From positions 1-64,000 of the forward strand of contig NZ_JACHGT010000008.1 in assembly GCF_014202425.1 (NCBI RefSeq): DNA of 64,000 nucleotides, written 5' to 3'. Under the pieces are notes generated by a model that was given only the letters and a program-made list of their open reading frames with translations, searched no databases and was not told the origin of the DNA. Of the stretch, positions 36,263-44,350 are shown in pieces. The position numbers were made by a program, and so were the translations under genes. The DNA comes from Phytomonospora endophytica (GTDB taxonomy: Bacteria; Actinomycetota; Actinomycetes; Mycobacteriales; Micromonosporaceae). Positions within the stretch are counted from its first letter, which is position 1; every line of letters starts with the position of its first letter.

Positions 36263-37414
36263 TCACCTGCGGCCGTAAGTGAGCCGTCGTAGCAGCGTCT
36301 CCAATGGACCCCGGTATCCGGCCTTCGCCATCAGCGCGGCGACGACCACTGTGGACAGCCAGACCGCGGCACCGATCGCCGACGCGGCGGCGTCGCCGGC
36401 CTGGTCACCCAGCCCGAGCGCGAAGGGTGTGAAGATCACCGTGAACGCCACCGACTGGAGGACGTAGCAGGTCAGCGAGCGCCGCCCGCACTCCGCGAGG
36501 GCGCGGGTGAGGCGTCCGGGCCGCCGGAGTCGGGTCGCGATCAGGCCGATCAGGGCGGCGTACCCGACCCCGGCGGCGATCCCGGTGACGCTGTGCAGCG
36601 CGTAGGCGGCGACCGCCGGACCGTCGGCGGGGTCCCACAGGTGGGTGTCGGCCAGGGTCAGCGGGAGGCCGCCGACGACGCCGGCCCCGATGCCCCACCA
36701 GGCGATCCGGCGCAGGAACGGGCGGTGCGCGGCGGGTTCGTCGAGCATTCGGCGCCGCGCGGCCCACGCACCGAGGAAGAACGACGGGAGCGCGCTGACG
36801 AGGTAGAAGGTCGGGGTCAGCGCGGTCCACGTCCCCAGCCGCATCCCCAGTGCCGCTAGGGGATCGGCGATCACGGTGGGGGATTCGGCGTGCCCGGCGC
36901 TGATCGTGGACAGTCCGATGCCGACGAGGACCAGCACGTGCAGCGGGATCGTCAGCGCGGCGGCGCGGAGCAGGGCACGGTCGGAACGGCGGAGCATCCC
37001 GGCGAAGACGAGCGCGATGAGGCCGTAGGCGGCGAGGATGTCGCCGAAGAAGAGCAGTAAGGCGTGGCAGAAGCCGAAGGCCAGTAGCCATCGGCCGCGG
37101 CGGCGGACGAGCCGTGTCGCCTCGGCGGGATCGGGGCGCCGCGCGGACAGCCGGACGAGGCCGTAGCCGAAGAGAGCGGCGAACATCGGCAGCGCGCGGC
37201 CGTCGACGAGGAGGATCTGGACACCGGCGACGAGCCGGTCGAGCACGCCGCCGTCGACGGCGTAGCCGCGGAAACCGGCGTCGTCGTAGGCGAGGTACAT
37301 GTGCGCGTGTGCGACGGCGATCAGCAACAGCATGAAGCCGCGCGCGAGATCGGGTGCGAGGGAGCGTTCACCGACGGGCGTGGCCGCCGGGCGCGAGAGC
37401 GCGGTCGTGGACAT
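36263..37414 (-). CDS. DUF418-type polytopic membrane protein
   Basis: A 383-aa protein with about ten membrane helices. It opens 'RSLAPDLARGFMLLLIAVAHAHMYL' and carries the DUF418 pattern 'VDGRALPMFAALFGYGLV', 'RRRGRWLLAFGFCHALLLFFGDILAAYGL' and 'ALAECGRRSLTCYVLQSV'. The family is related to acyltransferases of the YeiB/heparan-N-acetyltransferase type; substrates are unknown. It is divergent from a TetR gene, with tandem operators in the shared promoter. Confidence 0.87.
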   Translation of the reverse strand: MSTTALSRPAATPVGERSLAPDLARGFMLLLIAVAHAHMYLAYDDAGFRGYAVDGGVLDRLVAGVQILLVDGRALPMFAALFGYGLVRLSARRPDPAEATRLVRRRGRWLLAFGFCHALLLFFGDILAAYGLIALVFAGMLRRSDRALLRAAALTIPLHVLVLVGIGLSTISAGHAESPTVIADPLAALGMRLGTWTALTPTFYLVSALPSFFLGAWAARRRMLDEPAAHRPFLRRIAWWGIGAGVVGGLPLTLADTHLWDPADGPAVAAYALHSVTGIAAGVGYAALIGLIATRLRRPGRLTRALAECGRRSLTCYVLQSVAFTVIFTPFALGLGDQAGDAAASAIGAAVWLSTVVVAALMAKAGYRGPLETLLRRLTYGRR

Positions 37415-37423
37415 CGGACTCCT

Positions 37424-37466
37424 TAAGCTACAGTGATGTAGCTTATTAAGCTACATGGATGTAGCT
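37424..37466. promoter_or_regulatory. Tandem TetR operators
   Basis: Two AT-rich palindromes lie between the divergent DUF418 and TetR genes. The first, TAAGCTACA-GTGA-TGTAGCTTA (37424-37445), has 9-bp arms; the second, AGCTACA-TGGA-TGTAGCT (37449-37466), has 7-bp arms. Their centres are 23 bp apart, about two helical turns, fitting two TetR dimers on one DNA face. Confidence 0.85.
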
Positions 37467-37493
37467 AATCGGGGAAGGGGGTGGAGATAGGGT

Positions 37494-38084
37494 GTGGCGG
37501 TGTCCGGGAATCCGTCGCGGAGGCGTGGCAGCGACCTGGTCGACGCCATCTACGCCGCCGCCCTCGCCGAGGTCGCCGAGCTCGGTCTCGGGCGGCTGAC
37601 GATGGACGGCATCGCCAAGCGCGCCGAGACCGCCCGCACCTCGCTGTACCGGCGCTGGCCGAGCCCGTCGGAGCTGCTGCTCGACGCGCTGTCCGCCGCG
37701 CATCCCATGGAGGAGCCCACTCCCGGCGCCGACGACCTGCGCGGCGACCTGGTCGCGTCGCTGCGGCTGATGGTCGACTGGGCGATCAGTCCCGCCGGTC
37801 GCGCGGTGCAGGCGATCATGGGCGACCCGAGGCGCGACCCGGTGCTCGTCCAGGGCCTCTACGAGCGCGTCTTCGCCGAGAACGGCGGCACGTTCACCCG
37901 GACCGTCCTGCTGCACTACGCCCGGGCCGGGGAGTTCGACGAGGCGCTGGTGACCCCCGTCGTCGCCGACATCGGTGAGGCGCTCGTCATCAAGCACCTG
38001 ATCGACGCCGGAATCCCCGACGACGACGCGCTGGGCCGGATCGTCGAACAGGCGATCCTGCCCGCGATCGGCATCCGGCCGTAG
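37494..38084 (+). CDS. TetR-family repressor
   Basis: A 196-aa TetR protein: DNA-binding part 'VDAIYAAALAEVAELGLGRLTMDGIAKRAETARTSLYRRWPS' (helices 1-3, about residues 15-56) and a C-terminal ligand domain of the TetR_C_11 kind ('AGRAVQAIMGDPRRDPVL'). GTG 37494 has GGAG 8 nt upstream; GTG two codons later is possible. It very likely represses itself and the divergent DUF418 gene from the tandem palindromes. Confidence 0.9.
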   Translation: MAVSGNPSRRRGSDLVDAIYAAALAEVAELGLGRLTMDGIAKRAETARTSLYRRWPSPSELLLDALSAAHPMEEPTPGADDLRGDLVASLRLMVDWAISPAGRAVQAIMGDPRRDPVLVQGLYERVFAENGGTFTRTVLLHYARAGEFDEALVTPVVADIGEALVIKHLIDAGIPDDDALGRIVEQAILPAIGIRP

Positions 38085-38096
38085 GTCACGGCAAGA

Positions 38097-38201
38097 TAAC
38101 AGGTCTGAACCTTTCGGCTCGGTTCACCTTCGCGTCACTTCCGCGGCACCGCATCGTCCCTCCGCTCCCCGAAGCTGGCCCACGTCAGCGAACAAGGGAG
38201 C
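38097..38201 (+). promoter_or_regulatory. Shared control module, copy 2 (operator plus PHO box)
   Basis: Same build as the module at 32317: AGGT-CTGA-ACCT (38101-38112), TGAACC-N9-GGTTCA (38106-38126), PHO units GTTCACC (38122), CGTCACT (38133) and CGGCACC (38144), and the conserved leader block at 38171-38201 ending AAGGGAGC. The first 30 nt differ from copy 1 at one base, and spacing to the leader block by one base. Confidence 0.8.
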
Positions 38202-38205
38202 CACC

Positions 38206-38880
38206 GTGCCGACCACCCCCGAGCTAGTCGTCCTCGACATGGCGGGCACCACCGTCACCGACGGCGGACTCGTCGAGGCCGCGTTCACCGAGGCCGTCGC
38301 GGCCCAGGGCGTCGGCGAGACCGACGAGCGCTACCCGGCGATGCTCACGTACGTCCGCGCCACCATGGGCGAGAGCAAGATCAGCGTCTTCCGCCACCTC
38401 TTCGGCGGCGACGAGGCCGCGGCCCGCCGCGGCAACACCGACTTCGAGGCCGCCTACGCCGCCCGGATCGACGCCGTGGCACCGATTCCCGGCGCCGACG
38501 AGACCATCGCCGGGCTCCGCGCCGCCGGTATCAAGGTCGCCCTCACCACCGGCTTCTCCCGCCCCACCGCCGACGCGATCCTCACCGCCCTCGACTGGAT
38601 CGGCCTCGCCGACCTCACCCTCGTGCCCGCCGAGGCCGGACGCGGCCGCCCCTACCCCGACCTCGTCCTCACCGCCGTCCTCCGCCTCGGCGCGAGCGAC
38701 CTGCGCCGCGTCGTCACCTGCGGCGACACCACCTACGACGTCCTCACCGGCCTGCGCGCCGGCGCCGGAACCGTCACCGCCGTCACCACCGGCGCCCACA
38801 CCGCCGCCGACCTGGCCGCCGCGGGCGCCCACCACGTCCTCGACTCCGTCACCGCGCTCCCCGACCTTCTGCACTCCTAG
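38206..38880 (+). CDS. Phosphonatase-like HAD hydrolase
   Basis: A 224-aa HAD enzyme of the phosphonatase-like (TIGR03351) kind. The nucleophile motif is 'LVVLDMAGTTV' (Asp11, with Ala at +2 as in phosphonoacetaldehyde hydrolase), and 'TMGESKISVFRHLF' places Lys58 where phosphonatase forms its Schiff base. 'GRGRPYPDLVL' and 'VTCGDTTYDVLTGLRAG' complete the site. It should cleave the C-P bond of a phosphonoaldehyde made by the FAD enzyme. GTG 38206 has AAGGGAG 5 nt upstream. First gene of a five-gene operon. Confidence 0.9.
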   Translation: MPTTPELVVLDMAGTTVTDGGLVEAAFTEAVAAQGVGETDERYPAMLTYVRATMGESKISVFRHLFGGDEAAARRGNTDFEAAYAARIDAVAPIPGADETIAGLRAAGIKVALTTGFSRPTADAILTALDWIGLADLTLVPAEAGRGRPYPDLVLTAVLRLGASDLRRVVTCGDTTYDVLTGLRAGAGTVTAVTTGAHTAADLAAAGAHHVLDSVTALPDLLHS

Positions 38881-38893
38881 GAGAAAACCCGAC

Positions 38894-39919
38894 ATGCGAC
38901 GCAGACTCCTCGCCGCCGCGCTCATCCCCCTCACCGGAGCGCTCGCCGCCTGCGGTGGCACCGGATCGGCCGACGCCGGTGACGACAAGACCGTCACCGT
39001 CTACTCCGTCGACGGACTCGCCGACTGGTACACGCCGCAGTTCGCCGCCTTCACCGCGCAGACCGGGATCGCCGTCGAGCTGGTCGAATCCGGCTCCGGC
39101 GAGGTCGTCTCCCGGCTCCAGCAGGAGAAGGCGAACACGCAGGCAGACGTGGCCGTGACCCTCCCGCCGTACATCCAGAAGGCCGAGGCCGAAGGACTGC
39201 TCGCCGCCTACACCCCGGCGGGTGCCGACAAGACCGTCGGCGGGTCGGCGAACTACACGCCACTGGTGAACAACTACCTCTGCTTCATCCACAACCCCGC
39301 CGCCGATCCGGCACCGTCCACATGGGACTCCCTGCTCGACGCGCGGTTCAAGGGCAAACTCCAGTACTCCACGCCCGGCCAGGCCGGTGACGGGACCGCC
39401 GTGCTGATCCAGCTCCAGCACGAACTCGGCAAGCAGGGCGCCCTCGACTACCTGGCGAAACTGGAGGAGTCGAACGTCGGCCCGTCCTCGTCGACCGGCA
39501 AGCTCCAGCCGAAGGTCAGCAAGGGCGAGATCCTCGTCGCCAACGGCGATGTGCAGATGAACCTCGCCTCCATCCACAACGACGGTTCGCGCTTCGAGAT
39601 CTTCTTCCCCGCAGGTGCCGACGGCAAGCGCTCCACCTTCGCGATCCCCTACTTCATGGGCCTGGCCGACGGAGCCCCGCACGGCGAGAACGGCCGGAAA
39701 CTGATGGACTTCCTGCTCTCGCCGGAGGCGCAGCAGCAGGTGAGCCTTGCCGCGTACGGGATCCCGGCCCGCGGCGACGTCACCGCCACCGACGAGAACT
39801 TCGCCGCCGTCCAGAAGGCCATGGAGGGCGTCGAGATCTGGCAGCCCGACTGGACGCGGGTGCTCGCCGACCTCGACGCCGACGTCGCCGCCTACCTCGA
39901 CGCGGTGGGGCAGTCTTGA
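38894..39919 (+). CDS. Aminophosphonate-type ABC substrate-binding lipoprotein
   Basis: A 341-aa lipoprotein (lipobox LAAC, Cys20) of the iron/AEP-type extracellular binding family: 'VTVYSVDGLADWYTPQFAAF', 'VELVESGSGEVVSRLQQEKANTQADV', 'IPYFMGLADGAPHGENGRKLMDFLLSPEAQQQV' (in parts). Wording fits PhnS-like 2-aminoethylphosphonate receptors. It begins 13 nt after the hydrolase stop and overlaps the ATPase start. Confidence 0.88.
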   Translation: MRRRLLAAALIPLTGALAACGGTGSADAGDDKTVTVYSVDGLADWYTPQFAAFTAQTGIAVELVESGSGEVVSRLQQEKANTQADVAVTLPPYIQKAEAEGLLAAYTPAGADKTVGGSANYTPLVNNYLCFIHNPAADPAPSTWDSLLDARFKGKLQYSTPGQAGDGTAVLIQLQHELGKQGALDYLAKLEESNVGPSSSTGKLQPKVSKGEILVANGDVQMNLASIHNDGSRFEIFFPAGADGKRSTFAIPYFMGLADGAPHGENGRKLMDFLLSPEAQQQVSLAAYGIPARGDVTATDENFAAVQKAMEGVEIWQPDWTRVLADLDADVAAYLDAVGQS

Positions 39920-40896
39920 CCGCCGCGATCGGCCTGCGGGACGTGACCGTCCACTACGGACGGACCGAGGCGCTGAGCGCCTTCTCCATCGACGTCGCCG
40001 TCGGTGAGACGGTGGCCCTCCTCGGGCCGTCGGGCTCGGGGAAGTCGACCGCGCTGAAGGCCGTCGCGGGATTCCTGCGGCCCAGCGCGGGAAGCGTCCT
40101 GCTGGCCGGTCGCGACGTGACACACGCGCCGCCGCGCGAACGCGGGATCGGCGTGGTGGTGCAGCAGTACGCGCTGTTCCCGCACATGAAGGTGAAGGAC
40201 AACGTGGCCTTCGGGCTGGCGGCCATGGGGCGGGCCGACCGGCGCGCCCGCGTCGCCGAAGTGCTGGACCTCGTCGGGATGGCGGCCTACGCCGGCCGCT
40301 ATCCCCGCGAACTCAGTGGTGGCCAGCAGCAGCGCGTCGCCATCGCGCGCGCACTGGCGATCCGGCCGCCCGTGCTGCTGCTCGACGAGCCACTGTCCGC
40401 ATTGGACGCCTCGCTGCGGGCCGAGATGGTCGGGGAGCTCCAGCGCCTCAAGCGCGAGCTGCCCGACACGGCCGTGCTGTACGTGACGCACGATCAGACC
40501 GAGGCGCTCGCGCTGGCCGACCGCATCGCGGTGATGCGCGACGCCCGGCTCGTCGACGTGGACGCGACGGAGGAGCTGTACCACCGGCCGCCGAGCGCGT
40601 TCACGGCGTCGTTCCTGGGGGCGGCGAACCTGATTCCGCGCGAGGGGGGCGAGTTGCTGGTGGTGCGGCCGCACCAGGTCGCGGTCGCGGCGGCGGGAAC
40701 GCCGGGCGGCCGCGCCGCGCGCGTCACCGGCGTGCAGTGGCGCGGCTCGACGTACCGGGTGACCTGCGCGCTCGACGCCGACGGGACGGAGGTCCGCGCC
40801 GACGTGGCGTCGCTGGACGGGCTGCCGGGTGTGGGGGAGACGGCGACCGTGCTGGTGCCGACGGTCGGCGAGGGGGCGACGGTGGTGCGGGTATGA
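39916..40896 (+). CDS. Aminophosphonate-type ABC transporter ATPase
   Basis: A 326-aa importer ATPase. Walker A 'LLGPSGSGKSTALK' (about 36-49), signature 'ELSGGQQQRVAIARAL', Walker B 'VLLLDEPLSALDASL', H-loop 'YVTHDQTEAL', and a C-terminal TOBE-like regulatory part from about residue 240. The TTG start (TTGA overlap with the receptor's stop) is chosen because the gene has no other start near the family N-terminus. PhnT-like by context. Confidence 0.9.
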   Translation: MTAAIGLRDVTVHYGRTEALSAFSIDVAVGETVALLGPSGSGKSTALKAVAGFLRPSAGSVLLAGRDVTHAPPRERGIGVVVQQYALFPHMKVKDNVAFGLAAMGRADRRARVAEVLDLVGMAAYAGRYPRELSGGQQQRVAIARALAIRPPVLLLDEPLSALDASLRAEMVGELQRLKRELPDTAVLYVTHDQTEALALADRIAVMRDARLVDVDATEELYHRPPSAFTASFLGAANLIPREGGELLVVRPHQVAVAAAGTPGGRAARVTGVQWRGSTYRVTCALDADGTEVRADVASLDGLPGVGETATVLVPTVGEGATVVRV

Positions 40897-41705
40897 GCCA
40901 CCCCTGGCGCCGCACCCCCTGGCTCCTCCCGCCCCTCCTCCTCATCGCGGGCTTCTTCCTCTACCCCCTCTACTTCGTCGTCCGTGAATCCCTCACCGCC
41001 GACTCCGCCCCCGGCGTCACCCTCGCCACCTGGCAGCGCGTTCTCACCTCCGGCCGCTTCCTCGACGCCCTCGGCAGCACCGTCACCATCTCCCTCGCCG
41101 CGACCGTCGGCTGCGTCGTACTCGGCACCTTCTTCGCCACCGTCCTCGCCTTCGTCCCGTTCCCCGGCGCGGGACTCGTGACCCGCCTCGTCGACACGCT
41201 CCTCGCCTTCCCCTCCTTCCTCATCGCCCTGGCCTTCACGTTCCTCTACGGCTCGGCCGGGATCGTCAACACGGCCCTCGGCGGTTCGGCGGTCGGCGAC
41301 TTCCTCTACTCCCCCTGGTGCGTCATCGCCGCCGAGATCACCTTCTACACGCCCTTCGTGATGCGGCCGCTCCTCGCGGCCTACTCCCACGTCCCCCGCG
41401 AACAACTCGACGTCGCCGCCTCGCTCGGTGCCCGGCCCGGTCGCGTCTTCGCCAGAATCGTTCTCCCGGAAGCACTTCCGGCCCTCGCGGCGGGCGGCTG
41501 CCTCACGCTCCTGCTGACCCTGAACGAGTTCGGCATCGTCCTGTTCATCGGCGCCAAGGACGTCACGACGCTCCCGATGCTCGTGCACTCCTACGGCGTG
41601 GTCACCTTCGACCTACCCGCCGCCTGCGTCGTGGCCGTCATCCAGGTCGCGCTTTCCTCCGCCCTGTACGCGGTCTACCGCCGAACCTTCCACAAAGGAC
41701 GCTGA
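40893..41705 (+). CDS. ABC permease (PhnU-like)
   Basis: A 270-aa permease with six membrane helices and the coupling EAA loop 'EQLDVAASLGARPGRVFARIVLPEALPA'. It begins 'HPWRRTPWLLPPLLLIAGFFLYPLYFVVRESL'. The ATG overlaps the ATPase stop (ATGA). Forms the channel with the next gene product. Confidence 0.9.
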   Translation: MSHPWRRTPWLLPPLLLIAGFFLYPLYFVVRESLTADSAPGVTLATWQRVLTSGRFLDALGSTVTISLAATVGCVVLGTFFATVLAFVPFPGAGLVTRLVDTLLAFPSFLIALAFTFLYGSAGIVNTALGGSAVGDFLYSPWCVIAAEITFYTPFVMRPLLAAYSHVPREQLDVAASLGARPGRVFARIVLPEALPALAAGGCLTLLLTLNEFGIVLFIGAKDVTTLPMLVHSYGVVTFDLPAACVVAVIQVALSSALYAVYRRTFHKGR

Positions 41706-42499
41706 TGCTCGTCTGGTCCCGCCGCGGCCGCGCCCTCCTGTGGACGGTCTTCGCGCTCGTTTTCGTCCCCGTCGTCCTGGCGCCCCTCGCCGTGCTCGTC
41801 CTCGCCGCCGTCGCCGGAAGCTGGAACGGCGTGCTCCCGACCGGCTACACCACCGGCCACCTCGGCGACGCCCTCGCCGGCGAACAGGTCGCGAGCCTGT
41901 CGGTCAGCCTCCAGACGGCCTTCCTGGCCGGGATCGGTGCCGTCATCGTCGGCGTCTGGGGTGCGCTCGCCGTCCGTGAGGCGCCGCCGGCCGCGCGCCG
42001 GATCGCCGACGCCGCAATGCATCTGCCGATCGCGGTGCCCTCCGTCGTCGTCGGTCTCGGGCTGCTCACCGCCTTCAGCCGACCGCCGATCGCGCTCAAC
42101 GGCACCATGTGGCTGGTCGTCATCGCGCACTTCGTGCTCGTGCTGGCGTTCGCGTACTCGACGGTCTCGGCCGCCCTCGAACGCACCGACCCCGCCTACG
42201 CCCAGGTCGCCGCATCCCTTGGCGCGTCACCGATGCGGGTGCTGTGGCGGGTGCGTGTCCCGATGCTCATGCCCGCGGTGTCGGCGGCCGCGAGCCTCTC
42301 GCTGGCGCTGTCCATGGGAGAGGTCGGCGCGACGATCATGGTCTACCCGGCGTCGTGGCGCCCGCTGTCGGTCACCATCTTCACCCTCACCGACCGCGGC
42401 AAGGTCTTCCTCGCCTCCGCCGAAACGGTGGTGCTGCTGGCGACGACGGTCGTGATCCTCGTCGGTCTCGGCGTCGCGACCCGCCGCGGCAGGCGCTGA
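41705..42499 (+). CDS. ABC permease (PhnV-like)
   Basis: A 264-aa permease with six helices and the EAA loop 'YAQVAASLGASPMRVLWRVRVPMLMPA'. The ATG overlaps the preceding stop (TGATG). Ends the hydrolase-transporter operon; a weak 6-bp hairpin lies at 42507-42528. Confidence 0.9.
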   Translation: MLVWSRRGRALLWTVFALVFVPVVLAPLAVLVLAAVAGSWNGVLPTGYTTGHLGDALAGEQVASLSVSLQTAFLAGIGAVIVGVWGALAVREAPPAARRIADAAMHLPIAVPSVVVGLGLLTAFSRPPIALNGTMWLVVIAHFVLVLAFAYSTVSAALERTDPAYAQVAASLGASPMRVLWRVRVPMLMPAVSAAASLSLALSMGEVGATIMVYPASWRPLSVTIFTLTDRGKVFLASAETVVLLATTVVILVGLGVATRRGRR

Positions 42500-42599
42500 G
42501 CCCTTCAGGGTCTTCTCGATGTGACCCTCACCGTCGGTCGCGACAGCGCCCGCCCGCTCACGTCACACCCCCGAAACATCCCCGCCATACGCTCCCCAC

Positions 42600-43127
42600 A
42601 TGATCACCGCGCTGACTCCCGCGACCGCCCGGGAGCACGCCCACGAGCTCGGCGACCTCCTCGCCGCCACCGTCAACGACGGCGCCTCCGTCGGGTTCCT
42701 CGCGCCCCTCACCACCGCCGACGCCACCGCCTGGTGGCACGCCACCATGCCCAGGCTCGGCCCCGGCCACCACGCGTGGATCGCGCGCGACGGCGAGCGC
42801 GTCGTCGGCACCGTCCAGCTCATCCGCGCGGCCATGCCCAACAGTCGCCATCGCGCCGACATCGCCAAGCTCATGGTCCATCCGGACGCACGCGGCCGCG
42901 GCCTGGCCCGCGCCCTGCTCAAGACCGCCGAACAGGCCGCGGCCGAGCTCGGCGTGACCCTCCTCGTCCTCGACACCGAGGTCGGCAGCCCCGCTGAACG
43001 GCTCTACACCGTGGAGGGCTGGAAGCGCGTCGGCGAGATCCCCGGATACGCCCTCGACGTGCACGGGAAGCCGCAGGCCACGATGGTCTTCTGCAAGTCG
43101 CTGCCCGGGGCTACCATCGCCCGATGA
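42600..43127 (+). CDS. GNAT-family N-acetyltransferase
   Basis: A 175-aa acetyltransferase: 'GTVQLIRAAMPNSRHRADIAKLMVHPDARGRGLARALLKTAEQAA' carries strand 4 and the acetyl-CoA loop (R-G-R-G-L-A), and 'LVLDTEVGSPAERLYTVEGWKRVGEIPGYAL' the C-terminal part. The substrate is unknown. The stop overlaps the start of the DinB-like gene (ATGA), so the two are one unit. Confidence 0.88.
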   Translation: MITALTPATAREHAHELGDLLAATVNDGASVGFLAPLTTADATAWWHATMPRLGPGHHAWIARDGERVVGTVQLIRAAMPNSRHRADIAKLMVHPDARGRGLARALLKTAEQAAAELGVTLLVLDTEVGSPAERLYTVEGWKRVGEIPGYALDVHGKPQATMVFCKSLPGATIAR

Positions 43128-43603
43128 TCAGCGAACCGGGCGAGCTCGACACCCTCCGCCGCTACCTCACCTGGCAGCGCGAGCACATCCTCGGCGCCCT
43201 CGACGGCCTCACCGACGAGCAGCTCCGGGCCCCCGCGCTGCCTTCGGGGTGGTCGCCGATCGGGCTGGTCGCGCACCTCGCGCTCGATGTCGAGCGCTTC
43301 TGGTTCCGCGCGGTCGTGGCCGGTGAGACCGTCGAGTTGTCGGAGACGGCCTGGCAGGTCCCGGCCGAGACGCCCACCGCCGACGTCATCGCCCTCTACC
43401 GCGACGAGATCGCCCGAGCCGACGCGATCATGGCCGCGACGCCGCTCGACGCCGAGCCGAGCTGGTGGCCCGAGCCGGGCCCGCCGCCGCGGGTCCACCG
43501 CGCGACGATCCTGCACGTCACCGTCGAGACCGCCACCCACGCCGGGCACCTCGACGTCGCCCGCGAGCTCCTCGACGGAAAGTCCTGGCTGGTGCTCACG
43601 TAG
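43124..43603 (+). CDS. DinB/DUF664-like protein
   Basis: A 159-aa four-helix protein of the DinB/mycothiol-dependent maleylpyruvate isomerase superfamily (DUF664): 'LDTLRRYLTWQREHILGALDGLTDEQLRAP', 'WSPIGLVAHLALDVERFWFR' with the first metal His, and 'TILHVTVETATHAGHLDVARELLDG' with the other two His. Such proteins bind a metal and often use mycothiol. Coupled to the acetyltransferase. Confidence 0.87.
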   Translation: MISEPGELDTLRRYLTWQREHILGALDGLTDEQLRAPALPSGWSPIGLVAHLALDVERFWFRAVVAGETVELSETAWQVPAETPTADVIALYRDEIARADAIMAATPLDAEPSWWPEPGPPPRVHRATILHVTVETATHAGHLDVARELLDGKSWLVLT

Positions 43604-43648
43604 CCGGAACGCGGTACCCTCGCCCACCACACCCCGTGAGGAGCCACC

Positions 43649-44350
43649 GTGGAAGCCTGGGACACCCTCGTCAAGGTCCAGCCAGCCCCACCGGTCGCGA
43701 TCATCATCGCGACGGGCCTCGTCGCGCTCGCGCTGGTCGTGGTGCGCGTGCTCTGGCGCCCCACCCGCAACATCATCACCATCGCTCACGAAGGCGGCCA
43801 CGCCCTCATCGCGATGATCACCGGCCGCCGACTGCACGGCATCCGTCTCCACTCCGACACCTCGGGTGTGACGATGACCTCGGGGAGCCGCGGCGGCCCG
43901 AGCGCGGTCTTCACGCTCCTCGCGGGTTATCTCGCGCCCGCGCTGATCGGCCTCGGCGCGGCCTTCCTGATCTCGAAGGGCCTCATCGTCCTGCTGCTGT
44001 GGGCGATTCTGGCGCTGCTGGTCGCGATGGCCCTGTTCATCCGCAACTTCTACGGCTGGCTCGCCATGATCCTCACCGGTTTCGGCGTGTTCGCGCTGGT
44101 CTGGTGGGCTCCGGCGGACATCCAGACGGCCGTCGCCTACGGCGGCGCCTGGTTCCTGTTGCTGGGCTCGGTGCGCCCGGTCGGCGAGACGTGGACCCTG
44201 CGGTACCGCACGACCGAACGCACCACCGACCCCGATCAGCTCGCCCAGATCACCCGCGTTCCGGCGCCGGTGTGGCTGGTGCTGTTCTTCATCGGCACCA
44301 TCGGATGCCTCGCCTACGGGGCCGGGCTGCTCATCTCCTTCACCTGGTAG
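43649..44350 (+). CDS. M50B-like membrane metallopeptidase
   Basis: A 233-aa membrane protein. 'IITIAHEGGHALIAMITGRRL' at about residues 47-67 holds the zinc motif HE-x-x-H (HEGGH), and 'SGVTMTSGSRGGPSAVFTLLAGYLAPALIG' follows as in M50B proteins. Five or six helices are visible. The GTG start follows GAGGAG. Substrate unknown. Its 3' end overlaps the convergent MFS gene. Confidence 0.85.
   Translation: MEAWDTLVKVQPAPPVAIIIATGLVALALVVVRVLWRPTRNIITIAHEGGHALIAMITGRRLHGIRLHSDTSGVTMTSGSRGGPSAVFTLLAGYLAPALIGLGAAFLISKGLIVLLLWAILALLVAMALFIRNFYGWLAMILTGFGVFALVWWAPADIQTAVAYGGAWFLLLGSVRPVGETWTLRYRTTERTTDPDQLAQITRVPAPVWLVLFFIGTIGCLAYGAGLLISFTW

Noticed and set aside
42507-42528. Terminator after the phosphonate transporter operon
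   Set aside because: The stem AGGGTC/GACCCT is only 6 bp with a 10-nt loop and no T-run, too weak to list.
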